From the NCBI GenBank assembly GCA_030549495.1, contig JAUIRK010000919.1, positions 927,001-991,000 of the forward strand: a stretch of 64,000 nt of DNA, read 5' to 3'. Positions 12,750-23,462 of this stretch are shown one piece after another. A model generated the notes under the pieces. The model had not been told where the DNA came from, did no database searches, and worked only from the letters and a program-made list of their open reading frames with translations. This DNA is from Nectonema munidae (Eukaryota; Nematomorpha; Nectonematoida; Nectonematidae). Within the stretch, counting starts at the first letter, position 1. Each line of letters starts with the position of its first letter. The position numbers and the translations under genes are program-made.

Positions 12750-13112
12750 TTTTTAGTCTATAAAGTACGTGGATGCGAATATTTGATTTGACATCCAAGC
12801 GAATGGGGATGCGGATATCCAAAATAAATTTTTATGCGGATGCGGTATAAAATATTTTAAAAAAGTTATATGTTTTATATTTTACAGTATCTTACTACTT
12901 TAATCCCTTTTTTATATTTTTTAGTTGAATTTAAAGACATAACAAATCTTGTAAGTTTTAAACAAAAAAATACGAAAAGTTTCAATAGATATTTATAAAA
13001 ATTGATTTTAAATTGCGGATGAAAAAATTCGCGGATGAGGATGTAAAGCGGATGTAAACATATTTTCGAATGATCCCATATGCGGAAGCGGATATCCGAT
13101 ACATCTCTACTC
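12750..13112. mobile_element. Decayed hAT-type non-autonomous element (probable)
   Basis: The right end, GCGGATATCCGATACATCTC (ending about 13110), read on the other strand begins with AGAGATGTATCGGATATCCG, a form of terminus I associate with small hAT-type elements. The interior repeats GCGGATG and GGATATCC words. The left end (near 12765-12830) shows related words but is too decayed to pair cleanly, and no 8-bp duplication was found. Confidence 0.4.
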
Positions 13113-13114
13113 GA

Positions 13115-16100
13115 GACGTTCAAATGTTATTTTTTTTATATATACTCTATTATTTTAAGTCATTTAGGTAGATGGATGTTAGTGAAATATATAAATTTTA
13201 AGTTGTCAATAAAATTTTATGACTGAACAAAGGCCATTTTTTTACAATTATTAACTGGGCAAACGTTTTATGTGCCAATGTGCCAAATGTTCAGCCCTTG
13301 TTCAAATAGAGATTAAGTTTACTTCTAAAAATATTAGTATCTTCAAACCACTAGTTAAGTTTTAAATTTATATTTGAATTTGAATGATATCTTTCATCAT
13401 CATTTTTTCCCTATTGTATTGACAATCATTCATCGTACATTGCTTATCGATATTTTAGTTATTCAGCATAGCATTAGTTCTATTTATTATGATTATATAG
13501 CATCGCAATTGGTTTAATCAAAGAATTATCTAGTTCAAGTTATTGATTGTATTCTATTACACGTCCTATTTCCAACTTCTCTTATCCGAACCTTCTCATT
13601 TCCAAACGGTATAAGGCATGAACATATATAATCTTCTAAAACCTCAAGAGGTTGAGAAAACTCCTAAGAATTTTAAGACACTATTTACCAAAACCATAAA
13701 AGTGTAAAGACAGGAACCAACGCCGTATGACTTTTAGTCAATTTACTCTCTGTTTGATTTTGATATAAATAAATAGGGAGATATTTGTCTAAAACTATAT
13801 TTTTGATAAGGTTTACTAAGATCATATTTCTAATAATAATCTCTTTGAGTGGTATTAAATATGAATGTTTAAATTTCTGTGTGGTATTATATCCAATTAT
13901 ATCCATTAATTTATGTGTCGGTTTTTAAATCGATGGTCGAAAGTTGTGGTTTGGGGATTTTGTTATGATCAAGAACTTAATCTCATCTGGAAAAATTGAA
14001 ACTTTTTTTGATGATCTTTCAAAAAATATCAACAAGTTAACCCATTTTTACAACTTGCATTCTATTTTGTTTAACTTCTTGTTTATAATTATTTTGTGAT
14101 TGAAAACATCCTTCTCAAATCAAACATCTTTCTATAATTCATCTTTGCGACCTTACAAATTTTAAAGTTGCTCCAATTTTTTTAACCCGTATACTCTTAT
14201 CAACAATATATTTAGTAGTAGTATTTGTTTTTGTGTATCTTTTTTCGCTCATCAACAAATGAATTTATATTTATTTAGTCTTTTTTTTTGGAGTTTTATA
14301 TGTCAATAAAGCACAATTATTAAGTATAATGTCAATAAAATATAAAAATAAGTTATTTCTCATAAAGTCAGGTTTCACAAGGATAGGAAATTATAATTTA
14401 AATTAAATTTTTAAGACTGAATTGCGATACTCTAGTTCCTCGAAAAAGAATGAGCAAGCTCATTTTTCAGAACTTAGTGATAGCCATATTCGTTGCACAC
14501 GTTTATAAAAAGCTATATATCCTCAAATTTATCATGAAATGCTTATTGATAACTTTTTACATTTTTCCAAAATATCATTAAATGAAAGGCTATACGAATT
14601 TTGAAATTTTTATTAAAAAAAAAACTTTAAAAATTGTATAGATACCTAAAAATGGTTTATAATTCATAGAAACCTTATCCATCTTCTTGAACACTTTAAA
14701 ATCGAGTCAACTTTTTGTCAAATTAGAAGATATGGCCCTATTTAGGGTAAGTTCTATTTCAAAAATATTTTGTAATTTTTAAATAGTAAAGTCGTCGCAA
14801 GCAAAAAAATAGATGGGGCAGGGCAAAAAGCGCAGCCAATATAATGTCAGAGAAAAAGCTAGCGTATAAAATTTGTGCTGGACATTTTGAGGTTGCATCA
14901 AAGTTTGGCAGTTTTTTTCGTCATTAAAACGATCCTTTATGTATCATATATGAAGACAGAAACGATGAGCAATAAATGGCTACTTAAATATAATTTAGTT
15001 TATTGCTTAATGGTTGCATAATATACACAGTGTATTATCTATTAAAAATTATGAGTTTTGTCTCTAAGTTTATAATTGATATTTGGTGAAACACTTTTTG
15101 ATACAATGATTATCGACAGTTATAAGTGGCATGCTAGTCTTCATGATGAGATTTAAAAGTCGGAGACATCAGAATAAACCAGATAAAGGCCCTGTTTGTT
15201 TTATATGGGATATTAACTGCTTAAATTATGCTCAAGCGTATAAAAATTAATGCCTTTTCCCTTACATTTTGACAAAAAGCGAAAAGGGTATTTTAAGTAG
15301 GGTTAAAGCTAAGGCATACATATAAATAATGGAATGAAAAATTTACAATTTTTTGATAAATCATAAGCCAAGACACATGTGGCTTTTCAGAAAAGCTTTA
15401 TTTCTAGTATTTTAGATTTGAAGGTACACCGAGCCTACTTGTGCCTCTAGCACTTTTTATACGATAAATAAAAAACATGCTTCCTTGTATGAAAAATTGC
15501 TATACTTACGTGAAAATATTGCTGCTTTTCTACAACTATGATACAGTAAACCAAGTGATTGTTTGTATATATTTTAAAATATATGGTTGTGTGTGTCTAT
15601 ATAGATAAAAAAAACTTTTGACTTATCAACATGCAATTATAAGTAGCGATTTTTTTGTGAGATATGCAATCTATCTCTTTGTTCACCGCCATACGAATTT
15701 CTATTACCCTGATACACACATTCACAAACATATACATATATACATATACGTTTTGTAAAAAAGATATATTCTATATCGTAAAACAAAACAAGCATTTTAT
15801 ATACGTTGTATACTCTGTTTTCTCTCTAATTTTGTCTCCCGTAGTCTTGCAAGATCACTTTTATTTATGTGTGTGATTATGAATTTCCAATAAAATACTT
15901 CATTTTATCTATTGATTGGTAACCTTTCTAAATAGAATTTTTGATAAAGCCTTTTCACATAGGATAAACCTGAATTAAGTGAGCTTAATGGAAAAGAGTT
16001 GAATCCAGGCCGTTATCTTTAAACAGCTCCTGTATATAGAAAAAAAAGCTCATTAAAAAGTTAAAGTAGAAGAGTAATCACGTTTTACATAAGAAGAGCT

Positions 16101-16309
16101 CTAGGATTAGAAATGTCAATTAAATTCTTTTTTGAAACTATGCATGCACAAAGCTAATTTTCAACTTTAAAATTTTTTAGAAATTGATGATCCAATCCGT
16201 AGAGCTTCCAATCTGTCTATTTTGGTTTTGGTAACTGATCTCTTTACATTCACGAAAATGGAAAATATTTCAATTGAAATAATTCGCAATATTTATAGGC
16301 TAAACATGC

Positions 16310-16347
<38 letters not shown>

Positions 16348-17582
16348 CTTAAAGTATGTATTTGTATATTTTCTAACACCAATTTAAATCAATTTCAGCT
16401 TTTTTTAATGACTATAGACATTAAATTTAAAAATTGCAAAAACCATCTTATTAAGTTTTGCGCTATATAAAAAAGGTGGCAATAGACTTTTCTATTTACC
16501 ATCCCTAGAAATTTGTATGTGTAGCATTTGCTTTAGAATTTCACGCGTATATTTACATTGATTTATTTTGTTGTTACTCGTGATTTTAATGTGGTTTGGA
16601 TGTACTACACACTTCTTACTACATACGGTAAAATGATAACAATTTATCGCATTTTCTGGCCCATAGTTGACTAAACAAACCACATATGTATAAAATAAAT
16701 AATTATGAGGGTATATATAAAAAAATTTATACAAACCTATATATGATACTGTTTGTTTGTTTAATTTATGTTGATTATATTGGGAATACTTTTATATGAA
16801 AAAGGATTTGAAATGGAATGGGGGGGGGGGGTCCTTAAAGTTGAAATTTTATATTTAAATTAAAAAAAATATATATTTTTTTATATTCATATGATATATT
16901 ATTTTTTCATAGAATTTTTTTTAGAAAATAATTATTGGAAAATGTAATGTATTTATCACATTTGAATCGGTTTAAAGATATAATTTGTGACGGGGCATTA
17001 TAGTTTATACACAAACATTTTTCCGTTTACTTTATCTCAAAATTTTTGAAATGAAATTTAAAATTTCATGTTAAAAATCGATATATCCTAATAAAATATT
17101 TTTCATAGTTTTTCATCATTTGATATTTTATCATAGTTTTTTTAAAGATTGTAATTTTTATAGAATGATTTATTCTCTTTCAAAACATAATGAATGGACC
17201 ATTTTATAACAACAGTAAAACGCCAATACTTTTTTCAAAGAAAAATTTCAAGAAAAGAAATTAACATTACACAGCGAAAACCTTTTAATGAGTCCACAGC
17301 GTGTTCAATGTATGCAGGCTAATCTCTTATTCTTAACAGAGTTAGATCATAAAATATGCAATGATTCTTTTTAACGATGTAATACTATGTTAGTGTACCA
17401 CTATAACATATAGATTATTAAAAATGGACTCTCTATTCCTTTTCAAAAACACAATAATTTTTACCAAGTTGTCTTCATATTTTAATATTTCATATCAAAC
17501 GCGGAGAATTTATAGAAAAGTATCAGGTTAAATAAACTTGAAAGTCTAGATATACTGTATTAATGTGTAATTGCGTAAAGTA
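13115..17582. other. Long AT-rich stretch without a recognised gene
   Basis: No domain, splice-consistent exon or terminal repeat pair was seen on either strand. An ATT microsatellite occupies about 16311-16346 and a G run lies near 16820-16831. Several frames of 60-80 codons are AT-rich and uninformative. Confidence 0.5.
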
Positions 17583-17814
17583 TACAGTAGAGTGCAAAAG
17601 ATTTCGGCCACTGCTAATGTTTTTTTCTTTACAATCTCTTGAACATTACATTTATTTATATTAAATTAATTCATTATTAATACCATCTTAGAATAATTCT
17701 TTTTTCATTAATAAAAATTTCTGATTATTTTCTTTTTTAATTTATTCAAAATTATTATTTGTATATTTTGTCATGTGTTGTATATTTTGTAACTATAGTA
17801 GTTTTTTGAGGTTT

Positions 17815-18558
17815 AACCTAAGGCTCCACTTTTCTTTAACATCTACACCAATGATCTTCCAAACACAATAACAAATGGTAAAATTTTAATGTATGCTGAT
17901 GACATAACAGTGTTATTTCTAAAGATACCTTGAATGAATCATTTTTAGAAGAAAGGATTACGCCGATCAAAAATTGGTTTTAATGGGTTGTCTATAAACT
18001 CTAAAAATCTAACTATATGCCTTTTTTGTATATCCTTAATAATTGTGTATTTGATGACTCTTTAACTAAAATTGGTTTTCAAAAATTTTTATTTCTTGGG
18101 TTTAATATAATAATCTCACTTGGTCCGACATATCTAACATATTTCTGACAAGCTAGCATACATCTGAAGTATGCTTTTGAGAGTTATCTTTAACTGCAGT
18201 TGACCGGCCAGCTCTAGTTCTTGTTTCTGATATTATTAACAATGTGTACATACTTGCTTTTCTCTTAACCTTTCCTCATCTCATATATAACATAATAAAT
18301 CATTATTAATTAACTTTATACTAAACTGTGTATCCTTATCTTCTTTTTGTTTTGTTTTTAGTAAAATTATTTTATTACCTGGTTGGCATCTTTTAGCCGC
18401 TATTTTGGCCTTTGATACCGACCTTCAAAAGTCATTCTTGTGTTTTTCTTATATATTTATTGCGTTTATCTATTATATATTGATCCACAAATTGTTTATA
18501 CTACCTGTGATTCCTTTTTGTGAAACTTTTGAAAATTAAAATATTATTATTATATTTT
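17815..18558 (+). mobile_element. 5'-truncated LINE fragment
   Basis: The segment starts inside a reverse transcriptase. FNIYTNDLP (near 17835) leads to LMYADDITVLF (YADD near 17892), then GLSINSKNLTI (near 17988) and FLGFNI (near 18090), the order seen in Jockey/CR1-like enzymes. It is interrupted by stops and small frame changes. It ends with a TATTATTATTAT tail near 18541-18552, as for the larger LINE at 4-8 kb, but the sequence differs, so it is another family or an older copy. It lies inside the Tc1 element. Confidence 0.7.
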
Positions 18559-18983
18559 TTCTATCAAAAATTTCGTGCAAAAGTTTTCGGCGATTTCTTG
18601 ATTTTTTAGGTAAAAATATTTTTTCCAAATTTTAACCCCTTATCTCCCAAAATGTCAAGTCTTGAGATTTTATTTACGAACTTTTACTTTTTGAGCATAG
18701 TCCTATACACATAACACTCTACAAAAAGATTTTTTTTTATGTTGTAAAATAAAAGAAAAATAAATTGATCTCTTATGATATCAGTGGTAGCATATGTTAT
18801 CAAAAACTAATATAATGAAAAAATTATTTATTTGACAATACGAAAGAAAAAAATTACAAATAATAAGAGATAAGACTATAGTAACTTTTTTGTATTTGTA
18901 TTTTTTATGTTTTCGACTATTTTTTTATTTGAAAATATATATAATGAATGGTATTTTGACATGATTTTATAATGAACTATACA

Positions 18984-20568
18984 ATAACTCCTTTACTGAA
19001 AGCAGCTTACTTTAGTTATTTTGGTTGTAGAATAGAAGACCAAGATAAACCTTGGGCTCCACACGTTTCTTGCAAATCATGTTACAACGCCCTGACTGTC
19101 TGGTTTGGTTGAAAGTCATCTTTCAAGTTTGCCGTCCCAATGATCTTGAGAGTTTCGACAAGCCATGCCGATGATTGTTATTTCTGCCTCACTAAAATCA
19201 AAGGTTTCAAACATGCATCCAGAACAAAAATTGTGTATCCAAATCTTCCGTCAGCTATCAGACCTATTTATCATTCTGATGATTACTCAGTACCTGAACC
19301 ACCCCAAAACAAAGGCATATTCTTATTGGGGGAGGAGGCGAGTTCTGCAGAATCAAACTCTTCCAGAATAAGCACTTCACCCTGTATCAATGAAGTAGAC
19401 TGTGAACCAACAGTTTTTTTACAGAGTGAGCTAAACCATCTCATACGCACCCAATATCTCACAAAAGAACAAACCGAGTTGTTGGTTTCAAGGCTCAAAC
19501 AACATAATTTAGTTGACAAGGAGGTGAGGATAACAAAGTACAGAAAGCGTAATGCCGAACTATCTTCTTATTTTGCGTGCAAAAACCGTTTATGTTATTG
19601 TTGCGACGTTCCCGAATTATACAACTGCTTGGGCTTTCAACATGAGCCATCAGAATTGAGACTCTTTATAGATTCCTCCAAAAAGAGTCTAAATGCTGTT
19701 TTACTCCATAACGGCAACAAATACCCAAGTGTCTCGGTTGCTTACTCAACTCACCTGAAGGAATCTTATGACAATATGAAGCTCCTTCTTGAAGCAGTTG
19801 GATACTCGCAACATCAATGGAGCTTATGTGGCGATTTCAAGATCTAGGCTTCCTAATGGGAATGCAAGCCGGCTTCACCAAGTATTGCTGCTTTCTCTGT
19901 CTCTGAGACAGTAGAGCAGTTTCTGAACATTACAAAAAAAGACTGGGGTGAGAGAACTTTATTTGTGCCAGGCCAACAGAGTGTTAAGGAGACTCCACTG
20001 GTCAATATGAATAAGGTACTCTTACCTCCTTTACACATCAAGTTGGGCTTGATGAAAAATTGTGTGAAAGCCTTGAAAAAAGTAGTTCTGCTTTCCAACA
20101 TTTAACTCACGTATTTGCGAATTTGAGTTCCGCGAAAATGAAAGAGGGCATTTTTGTTGTTCCCCAAATTTGAGAAGTGATGAGGAACAATTGTTTTAAC
20201 GACCTTTTGGGGAAAAATAACTGAGAGCTTTAAATGCTCTTAAATCAGTGTGTGGCGGTTTTTTGGGAAATGTACGTGCTCTGGATTACAAAAACCGTAT
20301 CAATGAATTGCTTGAAGCATATGAGGACATGGGGTGTCGGATGTCATTGAAAATTCACTTTCTTCATTCTCACTTAGACTTTTTTCCTCTAAACCTAGGA
20401 GCAGTCATTGATGAACATGGGGAAAGGTTTCATCAAGACATTAGTAAGATGGAAAGTAGATATAAGGAAAGATGGAATCAAAACATGATAGGAGATTTTT
20501 GTTGGATGTTAACGCGTGATAATCCTGAAGGAAAGTTGGAAAGATCGGCTAAAAAGAAAAATTTTTGA
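18984..20568 (+). pseudogene. Member of an uncharacterised multicopy invertebrate protein family
   Basis: I recognise this as one of a family of long proteins of unknown function that occur in many copies in some invertebrate genomes and are usually annotated only as uncharacterised. Visible landmarks in order: a Cys-rich start (WAPHVSCKSCYNAL near 19055), DDCYFCL with YPNLPSAIRP (about 19170-19265) and VPEPP, a variable acidic linker, LRLFIDSSKKSLNAVLLHNG (near 19660), GMQAGFTKYCCFLCL (near 19860), LPPLHIKLGLMKN (near 20028), GCRMSLKIHFLHSHLDFF (near 20333) and GERFHQDISKMESRY (near 20418), with a natural-looking basic C-terminus. It is broken by at least one in-frame stop and several frame changes. 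The high copy number of the family suggests a mobile origin, but I cannot assign it to a transposon superfamily. Confidence 0.6.
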
Positions 20569-20576
20569 TTTTTTTC

Positions 20577-21290
20577 TCAATTTTTTTCATTATCAAAAAA
20601 GACACAATGGGGTTGAGGTTGCTTCATAACATTCAGCATATTTAGTACCACTTTTGTTCCAAGTAATAAATCGCCGTGTTCATCGTTTGAAGAACTTTTT
20701 CCACAATAAAAATCAAAGTTGTAACAATAGCCAGAAAAGCCACACCACGCCCAAAGTTTATATCCAAATCTTATTGGCTTTTCGCGGATGAATTGTTTCA
20801 AGCTATTATGCCCGAAATACTTTACTATCATCTCATTGAGACTTAGATTTTTTTAAAAATACCAAACTTTATGAATGACTCTTGTGCAATTGCAATCAAC
20901 TTCCTTATTTTAAAACCTCTATCGTGTTTGTTATCTTTAGCGTCATCATTATTACAAAAATGAAGAATGATTTCCATGATTTGGAATTTGGATCAATTGT
21001 AGAAAGTCATCTTTCAAGTTTGCTGAAAGCATCTTTTACTAGTTTTATTCCTAAATCCTCATCATTCAACCAGTAGTTTGTTTCCGATGGTAACTTATGA
21101 TAGCCAGAAAAGAGTAACACTCCAAGAAACAATTTTAGATCTTCTAAAGTTATAAGAGTGTTAGGCATATTTTTATATACAGTAGCATATCGATTAGTTT
21201 CTTCGATGATGAGTTCAAACATTTTTCTAGAAAATATTTCTTCGTCTTTCATCTTTTTCATATTGTCATCGTATGCTCTACTTCTTTCAT
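20577..21290 (-). pseudogene. piggyBac transposase piece (central part)
   Basis: Minus-strand relic of a piggyBac (DDE_Tnp_1_7) transposase. From 21261 downward it reads FELIIEETNRYA and LEDLKLFLGVLLFSGYHKLP, the conserved N-terminal part of the catalytic core, then LHFCNNDDAKDNKHDRGFKI (about 20920-20980) and KYFGHNSLKQFI / KPIRFGYKLWAWC (about 20750-20825) around the first Asp. It stops just after HCVFFDN, where the second catalytic Asp lies (near 20590). The C-terminal half, including the Cys-rich domain, is absent. Frame changes lie near 21005 and between 20930 and 20831. The truncation point abuts the 3' end of the neighbouring uncharacterised gene. Confidence 0.75.
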
Positions 21291-21411
21291 GAACTCAACA
21301 TTTTCTTTTTCACAAAATGATATATAAATTTTTATCATCGTTTTTTCTAAAAATGATTTCTTTAAATCTTCTGCTTTCTTTAACGATCTTTTCTCGATAT
21401 CTTATTTTGAG

Positions 21412-21505
21412 TGACATACCTAAAGTATCTCTAGAATTGAGAACTAAAGTTTTACTTCTTTCAATAAACAAAAGTCAAAGCGCTATTTCAAAATTATTTA
21501 ATACA
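21412..21505 (+). pseudogene. Tc1 transposase N-terminal helix-turn-helix (interrupted exon-like piece)
   Basis: LSDIPKVSLELRTKVLLLSI followed by NKSQSAISKLFN matches the start of Tc1-type transposases, which bind their own ends through such paired helices. The homology stops at about 21505, where sequence of the minus-strand ITm transposon begins. The continuation of this same protein is found from about 22657, so this is the 5' part of the interrupted Tc1 transposase. Confidence 0.6.
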
Positions 21506-21507
21506 CG

Positions 21508-22660
21508 GTGTTCCACCACCTTAGCCACCCCCCCCCCTTTCCCAGCTAAAATTAAAAGACGTAGGAAGAAAGGAAATATGACCGAAAAGCTGTATTAATT
21601 ATTATCAACACATGTGCACATTTGTAAAAATTTATATCAATATTTGGTGTGCCCACTTGACGCCGCTCGAACTGCTTCCAATCGTGCCGGATAAGAAGTA
21701 TGCAGGAGTGACACAAACAACTCGCAGTCGAACTCATTTCTTCGGGACACTGATTACAGTAAGCGAAAGGTCTTTCCTATTGTTCTGGAGACGTAGCTCA
21801 ACCATGTCCTTGAATATTGCTCACAAATGTTCACAGGTGTTAAGTTCAGGCCATGCTTCCGCGCACTCATCATTTCCGAAAAAATCAAGTTTGTTTGCCT
21901 TCAGAAGATTTTGCGTTGCTAAAGCACTCATGCACGGAGCCTGATCGTGCAGAAATGTGGGTTCTTTAATGTCAGGGAATTTTCCGAGATTTTTAGGGAT
22001 GGAAATATGTTGAGTCAACACAATGTCCGGAAGTATCTTCCTTTCCATGATTGTCCTAGTCCTTTGATGAACCCCAAGAATCTTTTCGCCGTGAAAATCA
22101 AAAAACACTTACACATCGTTCAGATTTTAATCTCTCTCTTCAGTTCTTGAGGAATGTCATCTAAGAGCCCAAGTTTTTGCCGTTTTGGTGGTTGAAACGA
22201 CCAGCTTCATAAATTAAAAATTCATCTGAAGAAACTAAAAAAGGCAATCATCTGTTGTCCACTCGCTCAAAAACTCACAAAACCACATGTGATCCTCCAC
22301 ATTTTTTCCGACAGTTTTGGCTCTGGAACCTGATGAAAAGCCTTGGTTCCAACTGAGTGAAGAAACCTGTGGATGCTTTCAAGACTCCTTTTCTTCCGTT
22401 GAATCCATTCAATCTCCTTTTGAAACTCGTCGATGCTTTTTTTCTCTTTAGCGAGAGACTCGGTGATGATTTCTTTGCTTTCCTGAGACAAGTTCTCTGC
22501 CACGTGAGCATGTCTGCTGTTCATCTTGCAGTCAAATGGATCACGATTCCAATTGCGTTTGACAAAGTCTTCAGATGTCTTCAAGTATCTGGCAACCCAG
22601 GAGCGGGATATGGTTCCTACCAGGTGATCTTTGGCGATGAAAAAAGTATTGGCCATAATG
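21508..22660 (-). pseudogene. ITm (Tc1/mariner-type) transposase, second family
   Basis: Minus-strand DDE transposase unlike the host Tc1 copy. From about 22656: FIAKDHLVGTISRSWVARYL, FVKRNWNRDPFDCKM, and a Lys/Glu-rich helical segment. The catalytic landmarks are VSSDEFLIYEA (first Asp, near 22225), TFLHDQAPC (second Asp, near 21951) and NTCEHLWAI (Glu, near 21835), with 37 residues between the second Asp and Glu, in the range of the DD36-37E groups of the superfamily. The end, SYPARLEAVRAASG, lies near 21660. There are at least three frame changes. The terminal repeats were not resolved; the left limit lies near a GGTGTTCC word at 21506. It was inserted into the Tc1 transposase gene. Confidence 0.7.
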
Positions 22661-23398
22661 CGGCATCTCGAAGAATTATCCGAAAACTGGTGAGAATGTG
22701 AAAGATTAATCCTAATTTTTCTGCAAGGCAATTAAATGGAAGAAAATAATTTATGAAAATATATTTCAAATTGATACGAATCCTTTGAAAAAATGATTTG
22801 AATTGGCGTTTATCAGCTAAAAAACGAGCCTTGAATAAAGATTGGCATAATGCAATTTTTAGTGATGAAACGAAGATTGAACTTCATTCTAATTCACGGC
22901 AATATGTTAGAAGGCCTAAAGGAATGCGATTTGATAAAGGTTATATCGTGAAAACGTTCAAACACGAAAGAAAAAGTTTGACGCTTCGCGGATTTATAAA
23001 AAGTGAAGGTAGAAGAAAGTTGTTAAAATGACGGAACACTCAATAGTATAAAATGCAACGAATTAAGTAAAACCAATTTACTCGGTAATATAAATATTAG
23101 TAATGTATTTCAACATGACCGCGTCCTTGCCATAGGTCTTGTTTGACTCAGCAATTTTTAAATCAAATTCTGTGTGTCTTCTAAAAACTGGTCACCTCAA
23201 AGCCCTGATCTTAATATAATTGAACACATGTGGGTTGAGCTAAAAAAATGTCATCTAAGGAACCCGAGAAGCCTTAAAGAATTATGAGAATATTCAAAGC
23301 AGGAATGGGAATTGATTCCAGGTGAATATATAAGGAATCTTCCAAGAAGAATTGATTCAATTATTATTCAGGCTAAAGGAAATCAGACAAAGTATTGA
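22657..23398 (+). pseudogene. Tc1 transposase, remainder with DD34E triad
   Basis: Continuation of the interrupted Tc1 transposase. SRRIIRKLVRM and KINPNFSARQLNG (22665-22740) are the second helix-turn-helix region. NWRLSAKKRAL at 22798 leads to AIFSDETKIEL with the first Asp codon at 22864. The second Asp is at 23117 (NVFQHD) and the Glu at 23222 (SPDLNIIEHMW), which gives exactly 34 residues between them, the Tc1 hallmark. Stops lie near 22692, 22749, 23144 and 23159, and a frame change near 23030. The protein ends in RRIDSIIIQAKGNQTKY with its stop at about 23396, 60 bases before the right terminal repeat. Confidence 0.8.
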
Positions 23399-23462
23399 AA
23401 AGAAGGTATAAATATTTTAAAAGTAAATTAGTTTTTGCCAAAAACATTTGCACTCTACGGTA

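Larger units (their letters stand above)
17585..23460 (+). mobile_element. Tc1 element opened by several later insertions
   Basis: Left end CAGTAGAGTGCAAAAG at 17585 and right end CATTTGCACTCTACGG at 23460 form an inverted pair, with TA immediately outside both (17583-17584 and 23461-23462), the Tc1/mariner target. The transposase is in the same orientation and lies in separated pieces: an N-terminal helix-turn-helix at about 21410-21505 and the remainder from about 22657. The total is 5.9 kb, but the Tc1-like parts alone (about 17585-17815, 18560-18960, 21290-21505, 22657-23460) add up to roughly 1.6 kb, the usual Tc1 length. The excess is a LINE fragment, an uncharacterised multicopy gene, a piggyBac piece and another ITm transposon. 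The exact insertion joints are inferred from where homology stops. Confidence 0.7.

Noticed and set aside
16222-16470. Small protein gene across the ATT microsatellite
   Set aside because: The frame is open only because the repeat encodes a run of Ile; no other coding evidence.
22357-22701. Plus-strand gene opposite the ITm transposase
   Set aside because: Except for its last 15 or so codons, which belong to the resumed Tc1 transposase, it is the antisense shadow of the minus-strand transposase.
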